Below, piece by piece: positions 24,903 through 33,168 of a stretch of 64,000 nucleotides of DNA. Both the position numbers and the translations under genes were made by a program. Numbering within the stretch: position 1 is the first letter of the stretch; each line of letters begins with the position of its first letter. The stretch is from Lachnospiraceae bacterium. Its GTDB lineage: Bacteria > Bacillota > Clostridia > Lachnospirales > Lachnospiraceae. The stretch lies in the NCBI GenBank assembly GCA_017461725.1, contig JAFTXG010000028.1:1-64000 (forward strand). The letters run 5' to 3'. The notes beneath the pieces were generated by a model. That model was not told where the DNA came from, made no database searches, and was given only the letters and a program-made list of their open reading frames with translations.

Positions 24903-25831
24903 CTTCTGTCTCTGCTCCTTTCACTAAAACTATACCACAAATGTGTCTCTTTTGCATAGGACACCGTACAATTTTCCAAATATTTTAGAATGTAATAGGG
25001 GTTTACACTCAATTCATCGTAGTGGTCCGTCTCCAGATAGATGCCCATATGCAAATGAACAGGGAAATTGCCGACAGTTCCCTCCACTGCGCTGTAGCCG
25101 GTATCCCCCATAAAGCCGATGATCTGACCGGCCGCAATCGGTTGACCGACCACAAAATCCTCCGCATAGTGGGACAGATGGGCATAGTAAAAATAAGCCC
25201 CATGGGGACTTCTGATCCCGATCCGGTAACCACCCTGCTCCAGCCAGCCGATATGCTCAATCACTCCGTCGCTGATGCTGACAATGGGATAGCTGCCGCG
25301 GACGTTGGCATTATCCATAATGTCAGTGCCTTCATGTCGTCGGTCGCCGCCGTAGGTCCTGGCATCACCCCAGCCATTTTCATAGCCAAGTCCTGACAGT
25401 CCGTTTTCCATATCAGCAGCCACCGGAAAATACCTGATATCTGCCAGAATCGTTCGAAAACCATTGACCAACTTTGTCCATTCCACCGGCTTCTCTTCCC
25501 GCAGCTGTTCGGTCAGCTTTTTGTAGTCCCGGTAGCTCAATAGTCTTTCTTTGTCACTCTTTTCCGCAGAACTCGCTTCATAGATCATCTGCGCTGCCAA
25601 AATCGAGTACACATCCTCATCCCACTCTTTGGCCAGCCGGTGCACTTCCTCCAGCACGCCCGCACCGAAGTCCATCGCCCGAAATTCATCGGTCTCCGTC
25701 GCGTATGCCCCCAGCCAATCCACCGCCGTCACCGGTTTTTCCCGGTGAATCAGCAGCCAGATCAGCAAAATTTCAACCAAAATCAGAATAATCATTATCA
25801 TTTGTCTGCCAAACAGCTGTTTTCGTCCCAC
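24842..25831 (-). CDS. Membrane-anchored M23 family metallopeptidase
   Basis: 329 residues: an N-terminal membrane helix (about residues 9-28) and an extracytoplasmic M23 domain. Zinc ligands are seen in RRHEGTDI (His near 167, Asp near 171) and HLHMG (near residue 262). M23 enzymes cut peptide cross-links in peptidoglycan, and such anchored members occur among sporulation proteins. The last 30 residues (Arg- and Tyr-rich) overlap the relQ start by 61 bases and lie beyond the usual domain end, so they may be an extension produced by loss of an earlier stop. Confidence 0.83.
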   Translation of the reverse strand: MGRKQLFGRQMIMIILILVEILLIWLLIHREKPVTAVDWLGAYATETDEFRAMDFGAGVLEEVHRLAKEWDEDVYSILAAQMIYEASSAEKSDKERLLSYRDYKKLTEQLREEKPVEWTKLVNGFRTILADIRYFPVAADMENGLSGLGYENGWGDARTYGGDRRHEGTDIMDNANVRGSYPIVSISDGVIEHIGWLEQGGYRIGIRSPHGAYFYYAHLSHYAEDFVVGQPIAAGQIIGFMGDTGYSAVEGTVGNFPVHLHMGIYLETDHYDELSVNPYYILKYLENCTVSYAKETHLWYSFSERSRDRRWRYNYGGNYWYPMSLLFRN

Positions 25832-25848
25832 CGGGCAGACTCCTGTTT

Positions 25849-27303
25849 TTATTTCATTCTACGCAGCACTTCCACCACATATTCCCAAACTCTCTGGACA
25901 GAGGAGATACACAGGCGCTCCTGAGGGGTGTGAATGTCCCTCATATCCGGTCCAAAAGAAATCATATCCAGACCGGGAATCTTCTTTCCAAACAGACCGC
26001 ACTCCAGTCCGGCGTGAATCGCCTGAATCTCGGGCTCCTTTCCATATACGTCGCGGTAAGTCTGAAGCATCAGCTCGCGAAGCGCGGAGTCGCGGCGGTA
26101 TTCCCACGCGGGATAAGCGCCGGCAGTGTCGTAGGTTCCGCCGAGGTAAGTGATCAGATTTGCCAGCTTAGCGCCGAGGGCATCACGACGGTTCTCCACA
26201 CTGCTGCGGATTGCAAAAGCCAGATTTACCTCGGTCTCCGTGGTCGAAAGAATACCCAGATTCAGGGAAGTCTCCACCAGACCGGGAATATTCATGCTCA
26301 TGGCCTGAACACCGTTGGGAGCCTGCATCAGGATAAACAGCACCTTCTGCTGATCCTCCGGGTGCATAAATGCCACGGTCCTCTCCTCCGGCTCGGAAAC
26401 GGTCAGGGTAAGTCCTTCCTCAATACCGGCAAAATCAGCCTGCAGAGCAGTTTCCAGCCCTCTGACCGCAGACTTTAATGCCTCACACTGCCCGGCATCG
26501 ATCATCAACTCCGCAGACGCCTCTCTGGGGATCGCATTATCCTTGAAACCACCATTCACGGAAATCAGACCGAACACAAACTTCTCTGCCAGACGGTTCA
26601 GCACATAACCCAGCAGCATATCCGCATTTCCTCGTCCCTTGTCAATCTCCACACCGGAATGTCCGCCCATCAGACCAGAAAGAGTCAGCGTAACCACATT
26701 ACCCTCAGACTCAATGCGGCGGATCGGCAGATGCAGGTGATAGCGGATGCCGCCGGCACAGCTGGTCAGAAAGATACCCTCCTCCTCGGAATCCATGTTC
26801 AGCAGATATTTTCCGGTCAGCCTGGACGCGTCATACCCCACAGCGCCCTCCATGCCAACCTCCTCCTCGGTGGTAAACAGGCACTCCAGCTTCGGATGCT
26901 GAAGAGAGGTGTCCTCCAGAATCGCCAGCGCATAGGCGATCGCAATACCATCGTCACCGCCGAGGGTGGTGTCGGTCGCCCATATCCAGTCGTCCACAAT
27001 GCGAAGCTTAAGCGGATCGGTCTCAAAATTATGACTAGACTCCGCAGTTTTCTCATTTACCATATCCAGATGTCCCTGGATGATCACTGCGGGAGCAGCC
27101 TCATAGCCCACAGACGCAGGCTTAATGATGGTCACATTGTTAAACTCATCCTTCCAGTGCTCTAACCCAAGGCGCTCGGCCACCTTCACACAGTACTCAC
27201 TGATGGCATCGGTGTTTCCAGAACCATGAGGAATCCTGGTGAGCTCTTCAAAATAGTAAAACACTCTCTCGGGCTTTAATCCTTCCAAAACACGCATATT
27301 CAT
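25849..27303 (-). CDS. pepD: Aminoacyl-histidine dipeptidase PepD (M20 family)
   Basis: 484 residues of the M20 di-zinc peptidase family, beta-alanyl-histidine (carnosine) dipeptidase branch. Metal-site segments are IIQGHLDMV near residue 74, GGDDGIAIAYA near residue 115 and FTTEEEVGMEGA near residue 145; a late HAGLECGLF segment near residue 435 supplies another His. It cleaves Xaa-His dipeptides in the cytoplasm. Divergent from ylbJ with only 25 bases between the start codons, so its promoter or that of ylbJ must lie in coding DNA. Confidence 0.9.
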   Translation of the reverse strand: MNMRVLEGLKPERVFYYFEELTRIPHGSGNTDAISEYCVKVAERLGLEHWKDEFNNVTIIKPASVGYEAAPAVIIQGHLDMVNEKTAESSHNFETDPLKLRIVDDWIWATDTTLGGDDGIAIAYALAILEDTSLQHPKLECLFTTEEEVGMEGAVGYDASRLTGKYLLNMDSEEEGIFLTSCAGGIRYHLHLPIRRIESEGNVVTLTLSGLMGGHSGVEIDKGRGNADMLLGYVLNRLAEKFVFGLISVNGGFKDNAIPREASAELMIDAGQCEALKSAVRGLETALQADFAGIEEGLTLTVSEPEERTVAFMHPEDQQKVLFILMQAPNGVQAMSMNIPGLVETSLNLGILSTTETEVNLAFAIRSSVENRRDALGAKLANLITYLGGTYDTAGAYPAWEYRRDSALRELMLQTYRDVYGKEPEIQAIHAGLECGLFGKKIPGLDMISFGPDMRDIHTPQERLCISSVQRVWEYVVEVLRRMK

Positions 27304-27328
27304 TCCCTCCTGAACAATATAATAGACT

Positions 27329-28255
27329 ATGTTAACGAATTATCTTATCCTTTTCGTCATCTTCATATTAATGGCAGCTATCCTTACTCATCCGGCTATC
27401 TGCGTGGCCGGTGCTGCCTCCGGTTTGCTCACCTGGTTTAATTCGGTTCTGCCATCGCTGTTTCCCTTTATGGTTCTTACCGGACTACTGATCCGTACCG
27501 GGGTGCTGAAACAGCTTACCGAAAGGTTGAGCAGAGTCCCATTGCTGAAACGTCTGCCACTGACAGCCTTTTTTGCCGTTCTCTGCGGTTTGCTCTGTGG
27601 CTATCCCATGGGGATCCGTACTGTCAGCGATTTAAAACAAACCAGACAAATAAGCACACGCCAAGCAAACATACTGTATGCCTTCGTCAATCAGCCCGGA
27701 CCCATGTTTGTCATCGGTTACGCGATGCCGCAATGCATTTCCCGCAGCCGTCCAGCTCTGTTTTTGACTGCATTTTATGGAGGCATCCTATGTACTGCAC
27801 TTCTTGCGCTTATCTTTTCACTGTTTGATAAGCGAACAGTGAACGCTCAACACGAACAGAAACCAGAGGCACCTGTGCAGACAGCCTCTGCCTTCATCCT
27901 GTTCGAGGATATACTGATGTCTTCAATGACTACTCTGACGAAAATTTGCGGATACATGATGTTTTTTTCTCTGCTTGCAGCCCTTCTGGGCGAGCTTATC
28001 CCCCAATATCCGCTAATGAGACTGATCTTCACCGGAATAACCGAAATGACATCAGGGATTTCCACGATCATTCCAGATCATCCACTGACACCGTATTTCG
28101 TCCTGGGATTTATCTCCTTTGGTGGATTATCGATTACCGCTCAATCCTTTACACTCGGGAGCCTTTCCTCCAATGAACAGATACGGTACTTACTCTGGAA
28201 ATTCATCCAGACAGCTCTGGCCCTGATACTTCTAATGCTTCTGGAATCAGTCTGA
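27329..28255 (+). CDS. ylbJ: Sporulation integral membrane protein, YlbJ family
   Basis: 308 residues with about eight membrane helices and the YlbJ/nucleoside-recognition pattern: SVLPSLFPFMVLTGLLIRTG near residue 40, GLLCGYPMGIRTVSDL near residue 90, FVNQPGPMFVIGY near residue 125 and FISFGGLSITAQSF near residue 270. In B. subtilis YlbJ is made under SigE and is needed for spore heat resistance. Its presence by coaD and rsmD is the usual clostridial order. The ATG has no clear ribosome site, so the start may be further in (ATG at 27371). A SigE-like promoter can be drawn at 27294-27323. Confidence 0.8.
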   Translation: MLTNYLILFVIFILMAAILTHPAICVAGAASGLLTWFNSVLPSLFPFMVLTGLLIRTGVLKQLTERLSRVPLLKRLPLTAFFAVLCGLLCGYPMGIRTVSDLKQTRQISTRQANILYAFVNQPGPMFVIGYAMPQCISRSRPALFLTAFYGGILCTALLALIFSLFDKRTVNAQHEQKPEAPVQTASAFILFEDILMSSMTTLTKICGYMMFFSLLAALLGELIPQYPLMRLIFTGITEMTSGISTIIPDHPLTPYFVLGFISFGGLSITAQSFTLGSLSSNEQIRYLLWKFIQTALALILLMLLESV

Positions 28256-28275
28256 CCCATCTCAGACAAAATATC

Positions 28276-28331
28276 AGCCGCTGCTATCCAAAATTCAGAT
28301 CAGCCTGAATTTATCGTGATACACAGCGGCT
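28276..28331. terminator. Double stem between convergent ylbJ and the coiled-coil gene
   Basis: An outer stem AGCCGCTG/CAGCGGCT (28276-28283 with 28324-28331) encloses an inner stem AAATTCAG/CTGAATTT (28291-28298 with 28305-28312). It lies between two convergent genes. T-runs are short on both sides, so termination is probable but not certain. Confidence 0.5.
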
Positions 28332-28367
28332 TTCGTCTCGTGATCCCGGAGACAGCGGATGACAAAA

Positions 28368-29036
28368 TCAATCATCCTCTTCCTCTGTCTCGTCCTCATC
28401 TTCATAATCCATGAGATCCTCATAATCTCCGTCAGTGCTTCCGGACAGCTCATTACGATTGGAAGTAACTACATCATAGCTGGACTGCATAGACTCAATG
28501 AAAGAGGAGAAGGTCTTGTTTGCAGTCTCCATCGTATGGCTGATAATCGTCTGAAGACTCTGAAGCATATCATCGGTATAAGAAATTGCTCCCATGCGGA
28601 TACTGTCCGCATCCTCCACTGCAGAATCAAGAAGCAGCTGTGCCTGTGCACTGGCCTCATTTACGATTTCATTTGCCTGCGTGTAAGCTCTCTGCATGAT
28701 CTCATGCTGGTCGATCAGCTCTGCCTTCTGTTTTCCGGCATCAGCCAACATCGCCTCTGCCTGTTCGCGAGCCTCGGTGACCATGGTCTCAGCCTGCTTT
28801 TTGGCATCAGCAAGAATCGCTTCTTTGTTAGCGATAATTTTCTGATATTTCTTGATCTCGTCGGGTGTACGCATCCGAAGCTCTACCAGGAGCTCGTCAA
28901 TCTCATCCTTATCTACTAAAATTTTGCGGCCGCCGCTCAACGGCTGTACCTTACAGCTGTCAATATAGGACTCGATCTCCTCGATCAGCTGCTCAATGCG
29001 GCTCTTCATCAATTCGCTGCGCTTATTACTGCTCAT
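28368..29036 (-). CDS. DivIVA-like coiled-coil protein
   Basis: 222 residues, soluble, mostly heptad coiled coil from about residue 60 to 150, rich in Ala/Glu/Gln/Lys (REQAEAMLADAGKQKAELID), with an acidic tail (last 25 residues nearly all Asp/Glu/Tyr). Such proteins, sometimes labelled ATPase or V-type ATPase subunit H, stand between coaD and ylbJ in Lachnospiraceae. The N-terminal 50 residues have a segment resembling the membrane-binding part of DivIVA proteins. A structural role in cell division or polarity is inferred only. It follows coaD by 21 bases. Confidence 0.7.
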   Translation of the reverse strand: MSSNKRSELMKSRIEQLIEEIESYIDSCKVQPLSGGRKILVDKDEIDELLVELRMRTPDEIKKYQKIIANKEAILADAKKQAETMVTEAREQAEAMLADAGKQKAELIDQHEIMQRAYTQANEIVNEASAQAQLLLDSAVEDADSIRMGAISYTDDMLQSLQTIISHTMETANKTFSSFIESMQSSYDVVTSNRNELSGSTDGDYEDLMDYEDEDETEEEDD

Positions 29037-29057
29037 GTTTTCCTCTCCTTGTTCTGT

Positions 29058-29546
29058 TTATTTCGAAACACCTGTATATTTTTCCATCACACGCTCGGCA
29101 ACGGCCGGAGTAACAAATGCGGAAATATCTCCGCCGAACCGTGCTACCTCCTTGACTGTGCTGGAGCTGAGATAAGCATACTCCAGATCAGCAGTCAAAA
29201 AGAACGTATCTATACTGTGATCGAGAATTCGATTTGTCTGAGCCATCTGCAGCTCATATTCAAAATCGGTGATCGCCCGAAGTCCACGGACAACAATATG
29301 TGCGTCGCACTGCTTTGCGAACTCTACCAACAATCCGTTAAACGAGCGTACTTCTATATTAGGAATTTCCTCCAACTCCTCTTTTAACATCTTAACACGT
29401 TCTTCCACAGAAAACAATGAATTTTTGGCTCCATTATTCAAAACAGCGACAATTAATTTGTCAGTTGCTCTGGCCGCACGTGCAATGATATCCAAATGTC
29501 CTCTGGTTACCGGGTCAAAACTTCCCGGATATATGGCTGTATGCAT
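29058..29546 (-). CDS. coaD: Phosphopantetheine adenylyltransferase CoaD
   Basis: 162 residues, the usual length. The nucleotidyltransferase motifs are clear: [14 protein letters not shown] (residues 8-21, the TxGH loop) and the late [16 protein letters not shown] with the ISSS-like motif near residue 130. [22 protein letters not shown] is the family's central signature. It joins AMP to 4'-phosphopantetheine in CoA synthesis. Second gene of the rsmD-coaD-coiled-coil unit, 24 bases after rsmD. Confidence 0.96.
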   Translation of the reverse strand: MHTAIYPGSFDPVTRGHLDIIARAARATDKLIVAVLNNGAKNSLFSVEERVKMLKEELEEIPNIEVRSFNGLLVEFAKQCDAHIVVRGLRAITDFEYELQMAQTNRILDHSIDTFFLTADLEYAYLSSSTVKEVARFGGDISAFVTPAVAERVMEKYTGVSK

Positions 29547-29570
29547 ATTTTCTCCTCCATATCACCAGAC

Positions 29571-30125
29571 TCATTTCCTCTGAAGGAAAAAGTGGCGATT
29601 TGTCTTGTAGTCCTTTACGCGATAAACATGGTAGCCCAGATCGGAGACCTCATCCAGTTCCGTATCAAGTGCCGTCTCCACCACAATGATCGTGTACTCA
29701 TCAATCAGGGAAGAGTCAGCCAGTCTGGCAAGCGCTTCCAGCTCCAGCCCTTTGTGGTAAGGCGGATCCATCAGAACCAGATCAAACGGCTTCTCTGCAC
29801 CATCCAGTCTTGACAGCGCACTCTGCACATCTGTACTCATCACTCTGGACTTCTCCTCCAAATGAGTCGCACTCAAATTAGCCTGAATGCACCTAACTGC
29901 CTCAGGCGCTTTCTCCACAAACACACAATAGCTGGAACCACGACTCAGTGCCTCAATGCCGAGGGCACCACTGCCTGAGAACAAATCAAGCACTCTGGCT
30001 CCCGGAAGATCCGGTTGCAGAATATTAAATAAGGTTTCTTTTATACGGTCAGTAGTTGGCCTGGTATCCATCCCTTCAACTGTTTTTAACAAAATACGTC
30101 TGGCAGCTCCAGCGATCACTCTCAT
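29571..30125 (-). CDS. rsmD: 16S rRNA (guanine966-N2)-methyltransferase RsmD
   Basis: 184 residues with the SAM-binding VLDLFSGSGALGIEALSRG near residue 45 and the catalytic DPPY motif in LVLMDPPYHKG near residue 122. The N-terminus MRVIAGAARRILLKTVEG and the TRPTTDRIKETLFNIL segment are diagnostic. It methylates G966 of 16S rRNA during 30S assembly. First gene of the unit that continues into coaD; promoter at 30200-30228. Confidence 0.95.
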   Translation of the reverse strand: MRVIAGAARRILLKTVEGMDTRPTTDRIKETLFNILQPDLPGARVLDLFSGSGALGIEALSRGSSYCVFVEKAPEAVRCIQANLSATHLEEKSRVMSTDVQSALSRLDGAEKPFDLVLMDPPYHKGLELEALARLADSSLIDEYTIIVVETALDTELDEVSDLGYHVYRVKDYKTNRHFFLQRK

Positions 30126-30199
30126 GAAATATCCTCTATTCCGATAATTATTCGCGTATAGATAATCTCATCATTTCAAAACATATCTATATTATATAG

Positions 30200-30228
30200 A
30201 TTTTACGTTATATTGCCCGTTCAGTCAA
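30200..30228 (-). promoter_or_regulatory. Promoter of rsmD-coaD
   Basis: On the minus strand TTGACT (30223-30228) and TAAAAT (30200-30205) are 17 bases apart, giving a leader of about 70 bases before rsmD. The 281-base gap to the spore protein gene also holds that gene's divergent promoter and I see nothing else in it. Confidence 0.5.
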
Positions 30229-30293
30229 CCGAAAGATGAATAAAATCCAAAAAGGATTTTACATTTTTTGTAATCTGACCAAAAACTTGCCAG

Positions 30294-30321
30294 TGTATTT
30301 CAACTTCACCTGCACATAATA
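30294..30321 (+). promoter_or_regulatory. Candidate SigG promoter of the spore protein gene
   Basis: CATAATA at 30315-30321 fits the SigG -10 pattern (CATnnTA). The upstream TGTAT (30294-30298) is a weaker fit to the -35 element and the 16-base spacing is short. The call relies on the -10 and on the gene being an SASP, a class made under SigG; sigG itself is at 45629. Confidence 0.45.
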
Positions 30322-30406
30322 AGGGTGTAACCGAGATGGTCAACAGACGAAACGTGAAAGAAAATCGTAATTGACCGGTTAACACTAAAAAAGGAGGTAT
30401 CTGAAA

Positions 30407-30616
30407 ATGGCTTCTACTTCTAACAAAGTCAACGTCCCCGAGGCAAAGGAGGCAATGAACAAGTTCAAGATGGAGGTTGCAGATGAACTCGGTGTTCCTC
30501 TGACCAACGGCTACAACGGAAACCTGACTTCTTACCAGAACGGTTCCGTAGGCGGTTATATGGTGAAGAAGATGATCGAGGCTCAGGAGCAGCAGATGGC
30601 TGGCAAGACCCGATAA
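30407..30616 (+). CDS. Alpha/beta-type small acid-soluble spore protein
   Basis: 69 residues with the two conserved SASP segments: FKMEVADELGVPL (residues 23-35, containing the spore-protease GPR cleavage region) and NGYNGNLTSYQNGSVGGYMVKKMIE. These proteins coat DNA in the forespore, protect it against UV and heat, and are degraded at germination. Strong ribosome site AAGGAGG nine bases before the ATG; single gene with its own terminator. It marks the organism as a spore-former. Confidence 0.95.
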   Translation: MASTSNKVNVPEAKEAMNKFKMEVADELGVPLTNGYNGNLTSYQNGSVGGYMVKKMIEAQEQQMAGKTR

Positions 30617-30646
30617 TCTAAGCAGCATCAGAATAGCTTAGCCACC

Positions 30647-30696
30647 AAAAAGACAATCTCCCCGATTGATTTCAGGGAGATTGTCTTTTCCTTTTA
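30647..30696. terminator. Bidirectional terminator after the spore protein gene
   Basis: A stem of about 15 bases (30647-30661 with 30675-30689), including GACAATCTCCC paired with GGGAGATTGTC, has A-rich left and T-rich right flanks. It ends the SASP transcript and, in the other direction, follows the stop of the coiled-coil gene at 30694. Confidence 0.85.
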
Positions 30697-31374
30697 TGCA
30701 GTTTTCGCCTCTAATACTTCTACCCTTTTGGTCAGATCATTTACCATGCCCAACACGGTTTCGACACTGGCATGTTCCAGTCTGTCGATGCGATAATATC
30801 GGACAAGATCATCCATCTGCGCTTCAAGTTTGTCCATACGATTGCCTAAATTGACGTGAACACGATCCACCTCGGACAGTACAAGATTTTCCGAACCATG
30901 AAGTTCCTTATGTATATACATTTGCATCTGCTTTTCTGAATCAGTGATCTTTCCAGTCATACGTTCTTCTGACTCGGCGATCTTTCCAGTCATACGTTCT
31001 TCTGACTCAACGATCTGTTCGCTCATCCGCTTTTCTGATTCGGCGATCTTTTCGCTCATCCGCTTTTCTGATTCGGCGATCTTTTCGCTCATACGTTCTT
31101 CTGACTCTGCGATCTTTCCAGTCATACGTTCTTCTGACTCTGCGATCTTTCCAGTCATACGTTCTTCTGACTCTGCGATCTTTCCAGTCATACGTTCTTC
31201 TGACTCAACGATCTGTTCGCTCATCCGCTTTTCTGATTCTGCGATCGACTCGGCGATCTTTTCGCTCATCCGTTCTTCTGATTCAGCTATCCTATGTATC
31301 ATTCGCTTTTCTGACTCGCCAATCTCTTCTTTCATAATCTGACGAATCATTTCTAAATCTTTTTGTTCAAGCAT
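30694..31374 (-). CDS. Hendecad-repeat coiled-coil protein
   Basis: 226 residues, no signal peptide or membrane helix. Residues 21-156 are twelve copies of an 11-residue unit of the form SEERMTGKIAE / SEKRMSEQIVE plus one 4-residue partial copy, followed by a heptad coiled coil (about residues 165-225) ending LTKRVEVLEAKTA. Eleven-residue periodicity predicts a nearly straight or right-handed coiled coil. No known family beyond generic coiled coil. The start at 31374 follows AAGGGG; the ATG 18 bases upstream is less well placed. Own promoter at 31426-31453. Confidence 0.65.
   Translation of the reverse strand: MLEQKDLEMIRQIMKEEIGESEKRMIHRIAESEERMSEKIAESIAESEKRMSEQIVESEERMTGKIAESEERMTGKIAESEERMTGKIAESEERMSEKIAESEKRMSEKIAESEKRMSEQIVESEERMTGKIAESEERMTGKITDSEKQMQMYIHKELHGSENLVLSEVDRVHVNLGNRMDKLEAQMDDLVRYYRIDRLEHASVETVLGMVNDLTKRVEVLEAKTA
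30907..31314 (-). repeat. 33-bp tandem repeat array, 12 units
   Basis: The DNA of the coiled-coil gene repeats a 33-base unit about twelve times. Many copies are identical or differ by one or two bases, and a three-unit block (SEQIVE, TGKIAE, TGKI types) occurs twice, so blocks have been duplicated recently. One copy is cut to 12 bases at 31237-31248. The opposite strand is also open through the array as a by-product of the repeat. Confidence 0.85.
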
Positions 31375-31425
31375 GTGCCACCCCTTTAACATTTATTTTG
31401 GCACTCTCTCCAAGTAATGCTATCT

Positions 31426-31453
31426 ATCTTAAGTAATTTATCCAGTTAATCAA
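31426..31453 (-). promoter_or_regulatory. Promoter of the hendecad-repeat gene
   Basis: TTGATT (31448-31453) and TAAGAT (31426-31431) on the minus strand are 16 bases apart, with a 45-base leader to the ATG at 31374. Confidence 0.5.
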
Positions 31454-31522
31454 CATCGTTTGTCCTTTGTACAGTTTCCAGTAACCTCCTTACCAAAAGA
31501 ATATCACAAAAGCAGTCAAAAA

Positions 31523-32467
31523 TCAACCTGATTGTTTACCTTGGAACCCGAAGCATTTACCCTGATAGCTTTGACGCAGTTTCATCTCGCGATGCAATTG
31601 ATTAAGGACCTCACGCTTCCGGGTACTCCACAGCGGTGCGACAAGCTCCCTGCTGGGGCCGTCACCTGTCAGTCGATGGATTACGATTTCCGGTGAAAGA
31701 GTCTCCAAACAATCTATCACCAAGTCAACATATTCATCCTGCGTGAACGTATTGATCTCTCCCTGCTTATATTCTTCGGCCAGATCAGTCCCCTCGATCA
31801 CATGCAAAAGCTGCAGCTTTATCCCCTGAATATCCATTCTGGCCAGATACCGAACCGTTTCCAGCATCATCTCTTTCGATTCATTTTTCAATCCCAGAAT
31901 TACATGGACAATCACTGTGATCCCACGTTTGCGCAACTTTTTTACTGCTTCCTCGAACGTGGAAAGCTCATATCCTCGCCGCATCCATTTTGCAGTGTCT
32001 TCATGAATGGTCTGAAGTCCAAGTTCCACCCACACCGGCTTGATTTGATTCAATTCAGAAAGCAGATCAAGAACTTCCTCCGGCAAACAATCCGGACGAG
32101 TAGCAACCGAAAGGATCGCGGTCTTTGGATGATTAACCGCCTCTGTAAAAAGCCGCCCCATTTTCTCAATCGGACCGTACGTATTAGTAAACGCCTGAAA
32201 ATAAGCAATAAATTTGTTCGCCGTCGTCTTCCGACTAATCCCCTCTATGGCAGTATCCAACTGCTCAGTAATTGACAACTCCGCCGGTGCGGCAAAATCA
32301 CCCGAACCGCCTGCACTGCAGAATATACAGCCTCGGTTCCCCAGCTTTCCATCCCGGTTAGGACAGGTAAAGCCGCCATTTAAGGCGGCTTTGTACACTT
32401 TTTCCCCGAAGGCTTCTCTCAGGGCATAATCCAGAGAATGGTAAGGCTTTCCATTCCAGTCTCTCAT
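31523..32467 (-). CDS. TIGR01212 family radical SAM protein (YtqA-like)
   Basis: 314 residues. The N-terminus carries the family signature: ALNGGFTCPNRDGKLGNRGCIFCSAGGSGDF, whose cysteines bind the [4Fe-4S] cluster in the unusual wide spacing of this family. WVELGLQTIHEDTAKWMRRGY near residue 150 and VHVILGLKNESKEMM near residue 190 follow. The reaction is not established. The start at 32467 has AAGGAG eight bases upstream. It trails plsY by 26 bases. Confidence 0.9.
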   Translation of the reverse strand: MRDWNGKPYHSLDYALREAFGEKVYKAALNGGFTCPNRDGKLGNRGCIFCSAGGSGDFAAPAELSITEQLDTAIEGISRKTTANKFIAYFQAFTNTYGPIEKMGRLFTEAVNHPKTAILSVATRPDCLPEEVLDLLSELNQIKPVWVELGLQTIHEDTAKWMRRGYELSTFEEAVKKLRKRGITVIVHVILGLKNESKEMMLETVRYLARMDIQGIKLQLLHVIEGTDLAEEYKQGEINTFTQDEYVDLVIDCLETLSPEIVIHRLTGDGPSRELVAPLWSTRKREVLNQLHREMKLRQSYQGKCFGFQGKQSG

Positions 32468-32493
32468 GACTTTTCTCCTTTTCACCGTCGAGG

Positions 32494-33168
32494 TCAATTC
32501 TTTTTGCTGTTTTTCTCCTCGTCCGGCATCTTTACCTTCTGACCGATTTTATTCTCGGTTCCGGCGATCAAGCGCTGAATATTTCCTTTATGTCGGACAA
32601 TTGCAAGTGTGACTACAATCACAAGCAAAATACCGGACTCAATCATTCCATAAGGCACCTCCAACGCATCAACTGCAATCAGCACAAACCACATGACCGC
32701 AAAGGCTGCCGTTGCAAGCATGGATGCGAGGGACACATATTTGGTCAGGACAACGATCAAAATAAAGATCACTATACTGACTAATCCAAGTCTCCAGTCT
32801 ACCATCAGAGACAGTCCCCAACTGGCCGCTATGCCTTTTCCACCCTTAAAATTCAGGTAAAAGGGAAAATTATGTCCCAGAATGACACCGAGTCCTGCGT
32901 ACAGTAAAAACACCATCCGCTCATCAACATACCCCAGTCTGGAGGCTGCCCATTTTACCAGTGCACAAGCAACCACACATTTCAGAAAATCGCCGATAAA
33001 CACCATCACACCCGCCTTCTTTCCCAGAACACGCATGGCGTTTGTGGTGCCGGAATTACCGCTCCCATAGTTTCGGATATCGCGATGTTTGATCAAACCA
33101 ACAAAATAACCGGTCTGAAATAAGCCAAACAGATAACCCACCGCCAGACAGACAAGTCTCTGTATCAT
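32494..33168 (-). CDS. plsY: Glycerol-3-phosphate acyltransferase PlsY
   Basis: 224 residues with five or six membrane helices and the three PlsY motifs: GSGNSGTTNAMRVLG near residue 36, HNFPFYLNFKGGKGIA near residue 99 and the later GMIESGILLVIV region. It moves the acyl group of acyl-phosphate to glycerol 3-phosphate, the first step of phospholipid synthesis. The highly charged C-terminal tail (KMPDEEKNSKKN) is dispensable-looking. The start directly abuts the der stop. Confidence 0.95.
   Translation of the reverse strand: MIQRLVCLAVGYLFGLFQTGYFVGLIKHRDIRNYGSGNSGTTNAMRVLGKKAGVMVFIGDFLKCVVACALVKWAASRLGYVDERMVFLLYAGLGVILGHNFPFYLNFKGGKGIAASWGLSLMVDWRLGLVSIVIFILIVVLTKYVSLASMLATAAFAVMWFVLIAVDALEVPYGMIESGILLVIVVTLAIVRHKGNIQRLIAGTENKIGQKVKMPDEEKNSKKN

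Noticed and set aside
30221..30628. Minus-strand frame across the spore protein gene
   Set aside because: Antisense to a well supported SASP gene and its promoter.
30907..31314. Possible CRISPR array
   Set aside because: The repeats are contiguous 33-bp coding units without spacers.
30944..31342. Plus-strand frame with repeats of the form SDSAIFPVIRS
   Set aside because: It is the mirror of the 33-bp repeat array; the minus-strand protein has a proper start, promoter and non-repeat domains.
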